The notes: generated from the letters alone by a model not told the origin. Numbered from the stretch's first letter, positions 34,371 to 43,582 are shown. The stretch is DNA of 64,000 bases from Phascolarctobacterium sp. (GCA_020024105.1 JAHHUH010000008.1:1-64000), one strand, 5' to 3'. Program-made: numbers and translations.

Positions 34371-35486
34371 TCAAGTAAAACTTTGTTCGTCCAATGCTCG
34401 CAGCATTTGCTCACAAATGGCCTGGGTGGCATGTTTTCTCGCTTCCTGTCTCGGGTCCTTTTCCGCTGCTGTGCCCGTTGTCAGAAGCTGGGCCGCCCGC
34501 TGTTGGATTTCCTGAGGAGTGTGCACGATATGCGCTCCATATTTTTCTGCCAGGAAAAGGGCATTCTTTTCCTCCTGGCCCGGTAGGGGCTTGTAAATGA
34601 AGAAGCTGAGACCGCTGGCCAGGGCTTCTGCCGCGGTCAGTCCACCTGCCTTGGAGATAAGGATATCTGCACCTAGCATCAGCTTGGGTACGAAATCAAT
34701 AAAGCCGTAAACCGTTATCTGCTCGCCATACTGTTGGCGCAGCTGAGTGGCCAGCTCTTCGTTATTACCGGTGACGATGATCAGCTTGAGGGAGGGATTT
34801 TGCAGCTCCAGCAGGGAAGCAGCAATTTCTGCCATGGGCAGTAGGCCTTCCCCACCCCCCATAATCAGGCAGACCTTTTCTGTGGGCAGCCAATGGTATT
34901 TCCGGCGGACCTCCTCCCTGCTGTGCTCTGAAAAGGCCTGACGCAGAGGAATTCCCGTTGCTTGGCCGGAAGCATTCTGGGGCAGCAGGGGCAGCAGGGC
35001 CTCGTCTCCTAAAAAGTAGGTATCCACTCTAGGGCAGAGCCACCAGCGGTGAATGGTAAAATCGGTAACGACGACGCCTAGATAGATATCTGGACGATAT
35101 TCTTTTTTATAGATACTGATGATACCGGCAGGGGTAGCGTGGGTAGCCAGCACAGCATCGGGATTAACTCCTTGAAGATAGCTTCGGCCTAGACGGGCTA
35201 AAAGCCTGTTTAGCAGCTCCCGCATCCAGAGAGAGCCGCTTTCCCGGTTACTCCATTTATAGCTTAATTCATAGAGCCAGGGGCAGTGTTTCAAAATCCA
35301 CAGGTAGCTTTTTAAAAAGCCTGTTCCCAGAAAGCTGGGAAAGAAATCAAAAATATTTCCGTGGACGACTTTTACCTGGGGATTTTTTTGTAAATATTCC
35401 TGAAGTGCTTCTGCCGCTAGTCGATGTCCTGCACCAATGGGTGCGGAGAGCAACAGAATTGTAAATTTTTTGTGATTATTAAACAT
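34371..35486 (-). CDS. Glycosyltransferase of the MGDG synthase/UgtP family
   Basis: A 371-residue GT28-type enzyme with the two-domain GT-B fold. The N-terminal domain begins LLLSAPIGAGHRLAAEAL, typical of monogalactosyldiacylglycerol synthases and UgtP. The C-terminal domain has IMGGGEGLLP and SKAGGLTAAEALASG for the sugar nucleotide. Known members add glucose or galactose from UDP-sugars to diacylglycerol. The sugar is unknown. GGTGG lies 5 bases before the ATG at 35486. Confidence 0.88.
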   Translation of the reverse strand: MFNNHKKFTILLLSAPIGAGHRLAAEALQEYLQKNPQVKVVHGNIFDFFPSFLGTGFLKSYLWILKHCPWLYELSYKWSNRESGSLWMRELLNRLLARLGRSYLQGVNPDAVLATHATPAGIISIYKKEYRPDIYLGVVVTDFTIHRWWLCPRVDTYFLGDEALLPLLPQNASGQATGIPLRQAFSEHSREEVRRKYHWLPTEKVCLIMGGGEGLLPMAEIAASLLELQNPSLKLIIVTGNNEELATQLRQQYGEQITVYGFIDFVPKLMLGADILISKAGGLTAAEALASGLSFFIYKPLPGQEEKNALFLAEKYGAHIVHTPQEIQQRAAQLLTTGTAAEKDPRQEARKHATQAICEQMLRALDEQSFT

Positions 35487-35521
35487 ATATTCCACCGTAT
35501 AGTAAAGTTTTAGAAAAATAC

Positions 35522-35550
35522 TTGAATATCAAACGTTATTATTGTATCAT
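35522..35550 (+). promoter_or_regulatory. Promoter of nicotinate phosphoribosyltransferase gene
   Basis: TTGAAT (35522-35527), 17-base spacer, TATCAT (35545-35550), 57 bases before the start codon. Confidence 0.55.
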
Positions 35551-35568
35551 ATTCTTAATGTATTTCAA
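35541..35568 (-). promoter_or_regulatory. Promoter of the diacylglycerol-type glycosyltransferase
   Basis: Minus-strand TTGAAA (35568-35563), 16-base spacer, TACAAT (35546-35541). It overlaps the opposite promoter, so the two genes may compete for polymerase. Confidence 0.45.
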
Positions 35569-35606
35569 TATTGATTATTTCATTGATTGTTTTGGAGGCA
35601 TAAAGA

Positions 35607-36662
35607 ATGAAGCATAGATTACCCGTTGAAAAATTTAATTTCCCTGTAGAAAAGATTAGAGCTGGTTATTACAGTGACGCTTATTTCCTGCGTACTGAAG
35701 AAATTTTGAACAGCGATAATCATCATCCCCGCGTATTGATGCAGATTTTTACCCGTGAGCATGTGGTTGTTTGCGGTACTGATGAGGTTATTGCCCTTTT
35801 CAAAACCTGCGCTTTCAATTATGAAAACATCGTTATCCATTCCCTGCATGATGGTGATGAGGTGGACGCATGGGAAACCATTATGACCATCGAAGGCGAT
35901 TTGGCTGACTTTGCTCATCTGGAAACCGTATATCTGGGCATCCTGGCTCGTGAAAGCCGTATTGCTACCAATGTCCGCAATGTTATCAATGCGGCTAACG
36001 GCAAGCCGGTTCTCTTCTTCCCTGCTCGTTATGATATCTACACTACACAGGAGGCAGACGGCTATGCAGCTATGATTGGCGGTCTGAAGGGCTTCTCCAC
36101 AGATGCCAATGCTTTAGCAAGTGGTGGTAAGGGCTTGGGTACTATCCCCCATGCTCTGATTGCTACCTATGGTGGCGATACTGTAAAAGCAACTGATGCT
36201 TTTGATAAATATGTTGATCCGAGCATTGCCAGAATCGCTCTGGTAGATTTTGACAACGACTGCGTAAATACCTCCTTGGCTGTTGCAAGAAAATTGGGCC
36301 GTAAGCTGGTAGGTGTACGCCTTGATACCTCCGGAACCATGGTTGATAAGAGCCTGTGGAATCAGATCGGCCGCTTCAACCCCACCGGTGTTAATGCAGA
36401 ATTAGTTCGCAATGTACGTAAGGCTTTGGATGCAGAAGGCTTCGATTATGTGAAGATTATCGTTTCCGGCGGCTTCAATCCTAAACGTATTGCTGAATTT
36501 GAAGCAGCAGGTGTTCCCGTTGATACCTATGCAGTAGGCTCCAACTTCTTTGACGGTAACATTAACTTTACTGCTGACATCGTTATGGTAGATGGTAAGC
36601 CCTGCGCTAAGGCCGGCCGTGAATATCTGCCCAATGACCGTATGGAAAAAATCGAATGGTAA
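35607..36662 (+). CDS. pncB: Nicotinate phosphoribosyltransferase
   Basis: First step of NAD salvage, making nicotinate mononucleotide from nicotinate and PRPP. The 351-residue protein has family hallmarks: YYSDAYFLRTEEIL near the N-terminus, FFPARYDIYTTQEADGYAA, GGKGLGTIPHALIATYGGD with substrate-binding residues, DFDNDC, and VGVRLDTSGTM. It is shorter than the E. coli enzyme and resembles the bacterial/archaeal short group. TTGGAGG lies before the ATG. Confidence 0.9.
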   Translation: MKHRLPVEKFNFPVEKIRAGYYSDAYFLRTEEILNSDNHHPRVLMQIFTREHVVVCGTDEVIALFKTCAFNYENIVIHSLHDGDEVDAWETIMTIEGDLADFAHLETVYLGILARESRIATNVRNVINAANGKPVLFFPARYDIYTTQEADGYAAMIGGLKGFSTDANALASGGKGLGTIPHALIATYGGDTVKATDAFDKYVDPSIARIALVDFDNDCVNTSLAVARKLGRKLVGVRLDTSGTMVDKSLWNQIGRFNPTGVNAELVRNVRKALDAEGFDYVKIIVSGGFNPKRIAEFEAAGVPVDTYAVGSNFFDGNINFTADIVMVDGKPCAKAGREYLPNDRMEKIEW

Positions 36663-36712
36663 TTTTTCAGTCCCTGCCCTGTGCCTGTGACTGACATGCT
36701 GGAATAGCAAGT

Positions 36713-36745
36713 AAAGCACTGCTTTTCATAGGCAGTGCTTTTTTG
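36713..36745 (+). terminator. Terminator after pncB
   Basis: AAGCACTGC pairs with GCAGTGCTT over TTTTCATAG, then TTTTT. It lies just before the hydF ribosome-binding site. Confidence 0.85.
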
Positions 36746-36767
36746 TAGCTTAGAAAGGAGCTTTCAC

Positions 36768-37988
36768 ATGAGCCTGAATAGTACCCCCTCGGCAGAAAGA
36801 CTACATATTGGTATTTTTGGTAAACGTAATGCCGGTAAATCCAGCCTTATTAACGCTTTGACAAATCAGAATCTCGCCATTGTCAGCGACTATAAGGGAA
36901 CTACCACGGACCCGGTATATAAGGCAATGGAGCTGCTGCCTCTGGGCCCGGTCATGCTGATTGACACTCCGGGTATTGATGATGAGGGTGAGCTGGGGCT
37001 TTTACGCATCCAGAAGACCTACCAGGTGTTAAATAAGACGGATCTGGCTATCCTGGTGGTGGATGCCGGAACAGGACTTACAGAGGAGGACGGCCGTCTG
37101 TTGGCCCATATCCAGAAAAAAGAGCTGCCCCTGCTGGTGGTATTTAATAAGGGCGAGGCCTTGGATGAGGCACAGCAGGCAGAGCTTAGAGCAACAGTAA
37201 AGGCTCCCTCCCTAGTGGTTAGTGCTCTGACAAGGCTTCATATGGAGGAGCTGAAGGCGGCTTTAGTCAAGCTGCAGCCCCAGGAGCAGCCCAGTGTGCT
37301 CTTGGAGGATATACTCCAGCCCCTGGATGTAGTTATTCTGGTTACGCCCATTGACGAAGCAGCACCTAAGGGAAGGCTTATCCTGCCCCAGCAGCAGGTG
37401 CTGCGTAATATTATCGATCATCGGGGTATTGCCCTGGTGGTACAGGTGGAGGAGCTGGCAGCGGCCCTAGCAAGGCTTAGTACCCCACCCCGTCTGGTCA
37501 TTACGGATAGCCAGGCCTTTGGTCAGGTAGCTAAAATTGTACCTCCGCAGGTACCCCTGACCTCCTTTTCCATCCTGATGGCCCGTTGGAAGGGTAATCT
37601 GCGTGGAGCTGTAGCCGGTGTCCTGGCACTCGATGACATTAAGACCGGTGATAAAATCCTCATTAGCGAGGGCTGTACCCACCACCGTCAGTGCAATGAT
37701 ATCGGCACGGTAAAGCTGCCCAACTGGGTCCGTAAATATACTGGTGCCGAACCGGAGTTTGTCTTTACCAGTGGTACGGAATTTCCTCTGGACCTGACCA
37801 CCTACAAGCTGGTCATCCACTGTGGCGGCTGTATGCTTAATGAAAGAGAAATGACCTACCGGGCTAACTATGCAGCGGACTGCCAGATACCTATGACCAA
37901 TTATGGTATTGCCATAGCCTATATGAACGGCATTCTACGGCGAAGTATTGCCCCTCTGCCGGAGATAGCGGCGTTATTGGCAAAATAA
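36768..37988 (+). CDS. hydF: [FeFe]-hydrogenase maturation GTPase HydF
   Basis: Scaffold that assembles and delivers the diiron subcluster of [FeFe] hydrogenase. The 406-residue protein has a GTPase domain (GKRNAGKSSLINAL, DTPGIDD, NKGEA), a dimerisation domain, and the C-terminal cluster-binding part with CTHHRQCND and HCGGCMLN, whose Cys residues hold a [4Fe-4S] cluster. AAAGGAG lies 6 bases before the ATG at 36768. HydE, HydG and the hydrogenase are not in the window and must lie elsewhere. Confidence 0.95.
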   Translation: MSLNSTPSAERLHIGIFGKRNAGKSSLINALTNQNLAIVSDYKGTTTDPVYKAMELLPLGPVMLIDTPGIDDEGELGLLRIQKTYQVLNKTDLAILVVDAGTGLTEEDGRLLAHIQKKELPLLVVFNKGEALDEAQQAELRATVKAPSLVVSALTRLHMEELKAALVKLQPQEQPSVLLEDILQPLDVVILVTPIDEAAPKGRLILPQQQVLRNIIDHRGIALVVQVEELAAALARLSTPPRLVITDSQAFGQVAKIVPPQVPLTSFSILMARWKGNLRGAVAGVLALDDIKTGDKILISEGCTHHRQCNDIGTVKLPNWVRKYTGAEPEFVFTSGTEFPLDLTTYKLVIHCGGCMLNEREMTYRANYAADCQIPMTNYGIAIAYMNGILRRSIAPLPEIAALLAK

Positions 37989-37992
37989 ACAA

Positions 37993-38021
37993 TTGTTTTT
38001 TACTCTGGACAGCTTTATAAT
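37993..38021 (+). promoter_or_regulatory. Promoter of the PNPOx-like gene
   Basis: TTGTTT (37993-37998), 17-base spacer, TATAAT (38016-38021). Confidence 0.6.
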
Positions 38022-38057
38022 ATACCAATGTAAGAAGTTATGAAAGAAGGTTTCTCA

Positions 38058-38453
38058 ATGTTAAACGAAAAAGTTGTAAAAGTTTTGCAAGAAAACACCT
38101 GGAGTCTGGCTACCTGTGATAAGGAAGGTATGCCCAATGTTGTTCCCATGGGCTTTAGAGAGGTTACCGCAGATGGTAAGATTGCCATTGGTGACGTATT
38201 CATGGAAACTACTGTAGCTAATGTGCTGGCTAATCCCCAGGCCGCTGTATCCGCTTTTGATGCTACCTCCCATGAGGGCTATCAGGTTAAGGGTACTGCT
38301 GAATATGTAACCAGCGGTCCTATTTTTGATAAATTTAAGGTGGCTGCAGATGCTCATTTCAAGGGTGAAGCAACCATTAAGGGTGCGGTTATCATTACTC
38401 CTACCAAGGTAATTGTTACTACTCCCGGTGCAGACAATAAAAAAGTACTTTAA
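38058..38453 (+). CDS. Pyridoxamine 5'-phosphate oxidase-like flavin protein
   Basis: A 131-residue split-barrel protein of the PNPOx-like/FMN-binding family. NTWSLATCDKEGMPNVVPMGF is the usual N-terminal strand pair around the flavin phosphate, and ETTVANVLANPQAAVSAFD follows as expected. At this length it is a single domain and unlikely to be a true PNP oxidase. Members often reduce flavins or bind F420 or heme. GAAGG precedes the ATG at 38058. It is monocistronic, between its own promoter and terminator. Confidence 0.82.
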   Translation: MLNEKVVKVLQENTWSLATCDKEGMPNVVPMGFREVTADGKIAIGDVFMETTVANVLANPQAAVSAFDATSHEGYQVKGTAEYVTSGPIFDKFKVAADAHFKGEATIKGAVIITPTKVIVTTPGADNKKVL

Positions 38454-38476
38454 AAGCTCATTTTTCTGCATAGTTT

Positions 38477-38523
38477 AAGGCTAGTACGGGTATCCTGCCG
38501 GATGCTTGTACTAGCCTTTTTCT
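38477..38523 (+). terminator. Terminator after the PNPOx-like gene
   Basis: AAGGCTAGTAC pairs with GTACTAGCCTT across a 20-base loop, then TTTTCTTT. The arm resembles that of the terminator at 4930. Confidence 0.88.
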
Positions 38524-38748
38524 TTGTATTCAGAGATTGGAGCAGTATCTGCTCCCCTACCCTAAGCGGCTTCTGCTATTGTCTTCTAATCCAATATTTC
38601 TGCTTCCGGCCATCTTGGTCGGGAAGACCTCCGCTCTGCTGCTGTAAGAGAAAGCAAAGCTCCAGAGATATAGTGGTTAAGCATGAGGTGCTGCCGACTG
38701 TTGCTCTCTGTTTCAAGCTGTCTATAAAAATCCAATATTTTACTGCAT
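38524..38748. other. Intergenic region between convergent units
   Basis: The full gap between stops (38454-38805) is 352 bases. Between the two terminators I see no credible gene, RNA or repeat. Confidence 0.5.
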
Positions 38749-38783
38749 AAAAAACGGGTAATGTAAGATTATATTACCCGTTT
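38749..38783 (-). terminator. alaS terminator
   Basis: AAACGGGTAAT pairs with ATTACCCGTTT; on the minus strand a TTTTT run follows. It lies about 22 bases after alaS. Confidence 0.9.
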
Positions 38784-38805
38784 AACAGCTTTAATCTAAG
38801 CTAAA

Positions 38806-41430
38806 TTATTTAATTTGACCTTCGATGATATCCCAAGCAGCAGCCAAAGCTTCATCAACCTTGCTTGCGTCCTTACCACCAGCTTGTGCCATGTCGGGAC
38901 GACCGCCACCGCCACCGCCGCAAATCTTAGCAACGGCTTTAACGATATTACCAGAGTGAACGCCCTTAGCTACAGCGTCCTTGGTAGCCATGGTCAGGAT
39001 GCTGATCTTACCACCGTCTAAAACAGTAGCTAAGACAACAACGCCACCTATCTTATCACGCATCTGGTCGCCCAGGTTACGCAGAGCATCTACGCTGTCC
39101 ACAGCAACCTTTTGTACCAGTGCAGGTACACCCTTCAGCTCACGAACCTGGTCGCTTACATTGCTAACCTGTGCTTGTGCAATCTGAGCAGCTAAGTCTT
39201 CAGCTTTTTTATGTGCAGCCTTCAATTCAGCCTGCAAAGCTTCCAAACGAGCAGGAACATCGTTTACACGGCACTTCAATTCGCCTGCAAGGCCCTTTAC
39301 CATAGCCTCGGTAGCATTGACATGGGCAACAGCGCCATGACCTGTTACAGCCTCGATACGGCGTACACCGGCACCACTGCTTGCTTCAGAAATAATCTTG
39401 AACATACCGATTTGTGCAGTATTAGTTACGTGAGTACCACCACAGAATTCCATGGAGAAGCCGGGTACGGTTACTACGCGTACGATTTTACCATATTTTT
39501 CACCGAAGAGAGCGGTTGCACCGCGTTTTTTAGCTTCTTCAATAGGAAGCTCCTCGATTTGGACATCCTTAGCAGCCAAAATCTGTTCGTTAACAATAGC
39601 TTCAACCTTCTGCAGCTCTTCTTCAGTTACCTGGGAGAAGTGGGAGAAGTCAAAACGTAAACGGTCAGGACCTACATAGCTGCCTGCCTGGTTAACATGG
39701 CTGCCCAAAACTTCCTTCAGAGCAGCATGAAGCAGATGGGTTGCGGTATGGTTGCGGGCAATATCATTTTTACGGCTCATGGTTACAGCAAATTCTACCT
39801 TATCGCCTACAGCAATGGTACCTTCAACAATCTCACCAATCATGATGGTTGCGCCATCAGGTAATTTTTTAGTATTAGTAACATTGATTTTACCGGTAGG
39901 AGCAGTAATAGTACCCAAGTCACCTAATTGACCACCGCCCTCAGCATGGAAAGGAGTTACATCACAGATAACTGCTACCTCGGTGCCGTCAGTCGCATTT
40001 TTAATGGGCTGTGCGTCACGAGCAGGATACATTTGCAGGATGGTACCAGCTGTTGCATGGAGCTCATCCACCTTTAGAGCAGCAACGTCAATGGCCTTGG
40101 TATTGTAGATAACCGGACGGCCGTCCTTGTCGTTACGTGCTTCACGAGCCATTTTTCTTTGTACCTCCAGGGCTGCATCAAAGCCTGCCTTGTCCATGGT
40201 CATGCCCTGCTCTTCTAAAATTTCAGCAGTCAATTCCCAGGGGAAGCCAAAGGTATCATTCAGCTTAAAGGCAGTAGTACCGTCGAGTACGGTTGCATTA
40301 GCGGCCTTCAATTTAGCGATTTCTTCATTCAAAAGCTCAGTGCCCTGTTTCAAGGTACGCAGGAAGCTGGTTTCTTCCATTTCGATAACCTTCTGGATGT
40401 AATCGCGTTTTTCAACCAGGTTGGTATAAACATGACCGAACATGCTGATAACAACATCAACAGTACCGGCCAGGAACATTTCGTTAATGCCGATCAGACG
40501 ACCATGACGTACTGCACGACGGAGAATGCGGCGCAATACATAGCCACGACCTTCGTTGGAGGGTAAAATACCATCACCAATCATAAAGGTCATGCTACGA
40601 GCATGGTCAGCAATAACCTTCAGGGAAACATCGGTCTTAGGATCCTTACCATATTCAACACCGGCAATTTTAGCAGCGTATTCAATGATAGGGAAAATCA
40701 GGTCGGTTTCAAAGTTGGAGGGCTTGCCCTGGAGTACGGAAGCCAGACGCTCCAGACCAGCACCGGTATCAATGTTTTTATGCTTTAACGGAGAATAGGT
40801 ACCATCTTCATTTTGGTTATATTGGGTAAATACCAGGTTCCATAATTCCAGGAAGCGGTCGCAATCGCAGCCAGGGGCGCAATCAGGTCTACCACAGCCA
40901 CGTTCCTCACCCAGGTCAATATGGATTTCAGAGTCAGGACCGCAGGGACCGCTGCCGATTTCCCAGAAGTTGTCTTCCAGACGGCTGATATGGTCATCAG
41001 GTACACCAACGCTACGCCAAATTTCGTAAGCTTCATCATCCTTAGTATGGATGGTGATGTACAGCTTATCAGCAGGTAATTCCAATTCCTTGGTCAGAAA
41101 TTCCCAGCTCCAGGGAATGATTTCCTGTTTGAAGTAGTCACCGAAAGAGAAGTTGCCCAGCATTTCAAAATAAGTATGGTGGCGGGCAGTACGGCCTACG
41201 TTTTCAATATCACCGGTACGTACGCATTTTTGGCAGGTGGTGATACGCGGAGAAGGTGGTTTCATCTTACCGGTGAAGAAGGGTTTAAAGGGAGCCATAC
41301 CCGCACCAATAATTAAAAGGGTGGGATCGTCCTGAGGAATCAGGGAGGCACTGGGCAACATCAAATGCTGTCTCTCTTGGAAAAATTTGAGAAATCTTTC
41401 GCGGATTTCATTACCAGTCATGTATTTCAT
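38806..41430 (-). CDS. alaS: Alanyl-tRNA synthetase
   Basis: Class II synthetase, 874 residues and full length. It has the N-terminal catalytic core (MLPSASLIPQDDPTLLIIGAG, RTGDIENVGRTARHHTYFEM), the editing domain with zinc-binding HTATHLLHAAL and CGGTHV, and the C-terminal GGGGGGRPDMAQAGG oligomerisation segment. The ATG at 41430 is 13 bases from AAGGAGCG; an ATG at 41421 is possible. A strong promoter and a leader hairpin precede it, but there is no T-box. Confidence 0.97.
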   Translation of the reverse strand: MKYMTGNEIRERFLKFFQERQHLMLPSASLIPQDDPTLLIIGAGMAPFKPFFTGKMKPPSPRITTCQKCVRTGDIENVGRTARHHTYFEMLGNFSFGDYFKQEIIPWSWEFLTKELELPADKLYITIHTKDDEAYEIWRSVGVPDDHISRLEDNFWEIGSGPCGPDSEIHIDLGEERGCGRPDCAPGCDCDRFLELWNLVFTQYNQNEDGTYSPLKHKNIDTGAGLERLASVLQGKPSNFETDLIFPIIEYAAKIAGVEYGKDPKTDVSLKVIADHARSMTFMIGDGILPSNEGRGYVLRRILRRAVRHGRLIGINEMFLAGTVDVVISMFGHVYTNLVEKRDYIQKVIEMEETSFLRTLKQGTELLNEEIAKLKAANATVLDGTTAFKLNDTFGFPWELTAEILEEQGMTMDKAGFDAALEVQRKMAREARNDKDGRPVIYNTKAIDVAALKVDELHATAGTILQMYPARDAQPIKNATDGTEVAVICDVTPFHAEGGGQLGDLGTITAPTGKINVTNTKKLPDGATIMIGEIVEGTIAVGDKVEFAVTMSRKNDIARNHTATHLLHAALKEVLGSHVNQAGSYVGPDRLRFDFSHFSQVTEEELQKVEAIVNEQILAAKDVQIEELPIEEAKKRGATALFGEKYGKIVRVVTVPGFSMEFCGGTHVTNTAQIGMFKIISEASSGAGVRRIEAVTGHGAVAHVNATEAMVKGLAGELKCRVNDVPARLEALQAELKAAHKKAEDLAAQIAQAQVSNVSDQVRELKGVPALVQKVAVDSVDALRNLGDQMRDKIGGVVVLATVLDGGKISILTMATKDAVAKGVHSGNIVKAVAKICGGGGGGRPDMAQAGGKDASKVDEALAAAWDIIEGQIK

Positions 41431-41462
41431 AACTTTTCATTCGCTCCTTATTTATTGAACTA

Positions 41463-41490
41463 AGATTTTTCAGCTAAGCGCTAAAAATCT
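41463..41490 (-). promoter_or_regulatory. Leader hairpin of alaS
   Basis: AGATTTTT and AAAAATCT, extended by AGC/GCT, form a hairpin in the roughly 75-base untranslated leader. No T run follows, so a simple attenuator is not supported. Confidence 0.4.
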
Positions 41491-41510
41491 ATTAAATATC
41501 ATACAGAGAA

Positions 41511-41539
41511 ATTATATAATTTTTAGGATAGAAAGTCAA
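41511..41539 (-). promoter_or_regulatory. alaS promoter
   Basis: Minus-strand TTGACT (41539-41534), 17-base spacer, perfect TATAAT (41516-41511). Confidence 0.75.
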
Positions 41540-41580
41540 TTAAGTAGCAGGATAAATATGGATTTATCCCAGTTCTCCCT

Positions 41581-42600
41581 TTAATAACCAGGGTCGTATT
41601 CTGCCTTCTGGTGACGCTGCATCAGCTGACCGGCAATTTCCTCGGGATGAGCACCCTTGTGCACGATGGCATTCAGCGCTTGGGCGATGGGCATTTCTAC
41701 CTGATAGCTTGTTAAAAGCTGCATGGCTGCCGGTAGGGCGTTAACACCCTCAACTACCATGCCTACCTGTTCAATAGCCTGCTGGGCCGGTACACCCTGG
41801 CCGATGAGCAGGCCACAGTTGAAGTTACGGCTGTGCTTACTGGTAGCAGTTACAATTAGGTCTCCCATGCCGGCCAAGCCCAGGAAGGTTTGGGGCTGAC
41901 AGCCCATAGCCAGTCCCAGGCGGCTGATTTCGGCCATACCACGGGTAATAATGGCTGCACGGGCATTATCGCCATAGCCTAAGCCGGAGGCCAGACCAGA
42001 CCCTAGGGCGATAATATTCTTCATGGCGCCGCAGAGCTCTACTCCACGTACGTCCTGGTTCACATAAACACGCATTACATCATTACTAAAAATTTGCTGG
42101 ACTAATTTGGCAGCCGCTAAATCCTGGCAGGCGGAGACGATGGCGGAAGGCAGGTCTTTAATAACCTCCTCCGCATGAGTGGGCCCGGAGAGAGCGACAA
42201 TTTTCAGGTCGGAGAGCTCGGGGCGTGCGGTGATTTCACTGGCAATAACCTGGCTCATAGAAAGGAGGCTGTCAGCTTCAATGCCCTTGGCCACATCCAC
42301 GATTACCTGTTGTGGTTCTAAAAAAGGAGTCAGCTGTTGGGAAACACTACGTACATAGACGGAGGATACAGCCATGACAATCAGGTCCTGTCCTACGCAG
42401 GCAGTACGTAAATCGTTAGTAAAGGTCATCTCCTGGGGCAGTAGTACATCCTCAAAGCGGGGATGACGATGGGTAGCTGCCAGGAGGGCAGCCTTCTCGG
42501 CCGAGGGGGACCAGACGGTTACATGATGGTTGTTATTAACTAAAAGTCTTGCTAGGGCGATACCCCAGGTACCGGCACCTAATACGGATATATTATGCAT
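41581..42600 (-). CDS. gpsA: Glycerol-3-phosphate dehydrogenase [NAD(P)+]
   Basis: Reduces dihydroxyacetone phosphate to sn-glycerol 3-phosphate for phospholipid synthesis. The 339-residue protein has the NAD-binding ISVLGAGTWGIALARLL, LSGPTHAEEV, the catalytic Lys in GVELCGAMKNIIALGSG, and LAGMGDLIVT. The ATG at 42600 has AAGGAG upstream; a frame from 42624 is longer but lacks a site. Its promoter carries a perfect palindrome. Confidence 0.95.
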   Translation of the reverse strand: MHNISVLGAGTWGIALARLLVNNNHHVTVWSPSAEKAALLAATHRHPRFEDVLLPQEMTFTNDLRTACVGQDLIVMAVSSVYVRSVSQQLTPFLEPQQVIVDVAKGIEADSLLSMSQVIASEITARPELSDLKIVALSGPTHAEEVIKDLPSAIVSACQDLAAAKLVQQIFSNDVMRVYVNQDVRGVELCGAMKNIIALGSGLASGLGYGDNARAAIITRGMAEISRLGLAMGCQPQTFLGLAGMGDLIVTATSKHSRNFNCGLLIGQGVPAQQAIEQVGMVVEGVNALPAAMQLLTSYQVEMPIAQALNAIVHKGAHPEEIAGQLMQRHQKAEYDPGY

Positions 42601-42653
42601 AAGAACTCCTTCTTCTCGCTTCATAATTTTCCTTAAAATTCATCACAAGCTTT

Positions 42654-42682
42654 ATTATACCACAGAGGTGGACGTGGGACAA
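42654..42682 (-). promoter_or_regulatory. gpsA promoter
   Basis: Minus-strand TTGTCC (42682-42677), 17-base spacer, TATAAT (42659-42654), 54 bases before the ATG. Confidence 0.65.
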
Positions 42683-42690
42683 ATTTGTCC
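42677..42690. promoter_or_regulatory. Candidate operator GGACAAATTTGTCC at gpsA
   Basis: Perfect 14-bp palindrome covering the gpsA -35 box, a position suited to repression. The regulator is unknown. Confidence 0.5.
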
Positions 42691-42819
42691 GTAGCTAAAA
42701 GGCTGTTTCTGGGAATTTTTCTTCTATTTGAAACCACGGTCTGTTCTCTCCTATTCCCTACTCCGTAGAAACTATTGCCGTAGCCGTGGGCCTGTTCGCG
42801 ATTGCTTTTTTTGTGGCAC

Positions 42820-42850
42820 AAAAAAATCCGATGTTAGTGTAAACATCGGA
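42820..42850 (-). terminator. tcdA terminator
   Basis: TCCGATGTT pairs with AACATCGGA around six bases; the minus strand continues with seven T. It lies 38 bases past tcdA. Confidence 0.92.
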
Positions 42851-42887
42851 TAAAAAGTTGCTCTGCTTATAAAAGAATTGTCCAGCT

Positions 42888-43571
42888 TTATTTTTCTATT
42901 AAGCTGCGCACAATGTAGCTGGCAATCAGAAGGCCAGCACTGGCCGGTACGAAGACCATACTGCCAGGAACCTGTTCGCGGTGCACATAACGGGGGCTTT
43001 CCGTGGAAAAGACAACCTTAATTCCCTTCTCTATGCCCTGTAGACGCAGGCGCTTGCGTACACTCTTAGCCAAGGGACAGGTATGGGTTTTGCTGATATC
43101 TGCTACCTGCAGGCAGCTGGGGTCCAGCTTGTTGCCGGTTCCCATGGAGGAAATAACGGGAAGACCACGTCGATAGCATTCCACCAGTAAATCTATTTTC
43201 GAAGCCGTAGAATCAATCGCATCAGCAACGAAGTCCACCTTTTCCGGAAAAAAGTCTGCAAAGGCTCCCGGCTCATAGAAACGACTTTGGAGGGTTAAGC
43301 GGCAGTCAGAATTAATGTCCCTGATGCGAGCGGCCACTACCTCCGTCTTCTGCTTACCCATGGTGCTTTGGAGAGCAGGTAGCTGACGATTAATATTACT
43401 GGGGGCTACCTCATCCGCATCCACCAGGGTGAGGGCTCCTACTCCACTGCGGGCCAGGGCTTCTGCAATATAGGAGCCTACACCTCCCAGTCCTACCACT
43501 ACCACATGGGCAGCCTTAAGCTTAGTGATATTTTCTTTACCGATAACGTATTCTACGCGTGTTAAATCCAT
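42888..43571 (-). CDS. tcdA: tRNA threonylcarbamoyladenosine dehydratase
   Basis: E1-like enzyme that cyclises t6A37 of tRNA using ATP. The 227-residue protein has the ThiF/MoeB nucleotide site VVVGLGGVGSYIAEALAR, VDADEVAPSNINRQL and DAIDSTASKIDL. The TcdA-specific ISKTHTCPLAKSVRKRLR and a C-terminal hydrophobic helix separate it from MoeB or ThiF. It begins 12 bases after the 6S RNA terminal T run, so part of its transcription may be read-through from aspS and the RNA. Confidence 0.92.
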   Translation of the reverse strand: MDLTRVEYVIGKENITKLKAAHVVVVGLGGVGSYIAEALARSGVGALTLVDADEVAPSNINRQLPALQSTMGKQKTEVVAARIRDINSDCRLTLQSRFYEPGAFADFFPEKVDFVADAIDSTASKIDLLVECYRRGLPVISSMGTGNKLDPSCLQVADISKTHTCPLAKSVRKRLRLQGIEKGIKVVFSTESPRYVHREQVPGSMVFVPASAGLLIASYIVRSLIEK

Positions 43572-43582
43572 AATTTACCCCT

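Noticed and set aside
41431..41580. T-box leader for alaS
   Set aside because: The leader is only about 75 bases after the promoter, with one hairpin and no T-box consensus or terminator.
42633..42821. 62-codon minus-strand frame between tcdA and gpsA
   Set aside because: Overlaps the gpsA promoter and operator, has no good ribosome-binding site and an unlikely composition.
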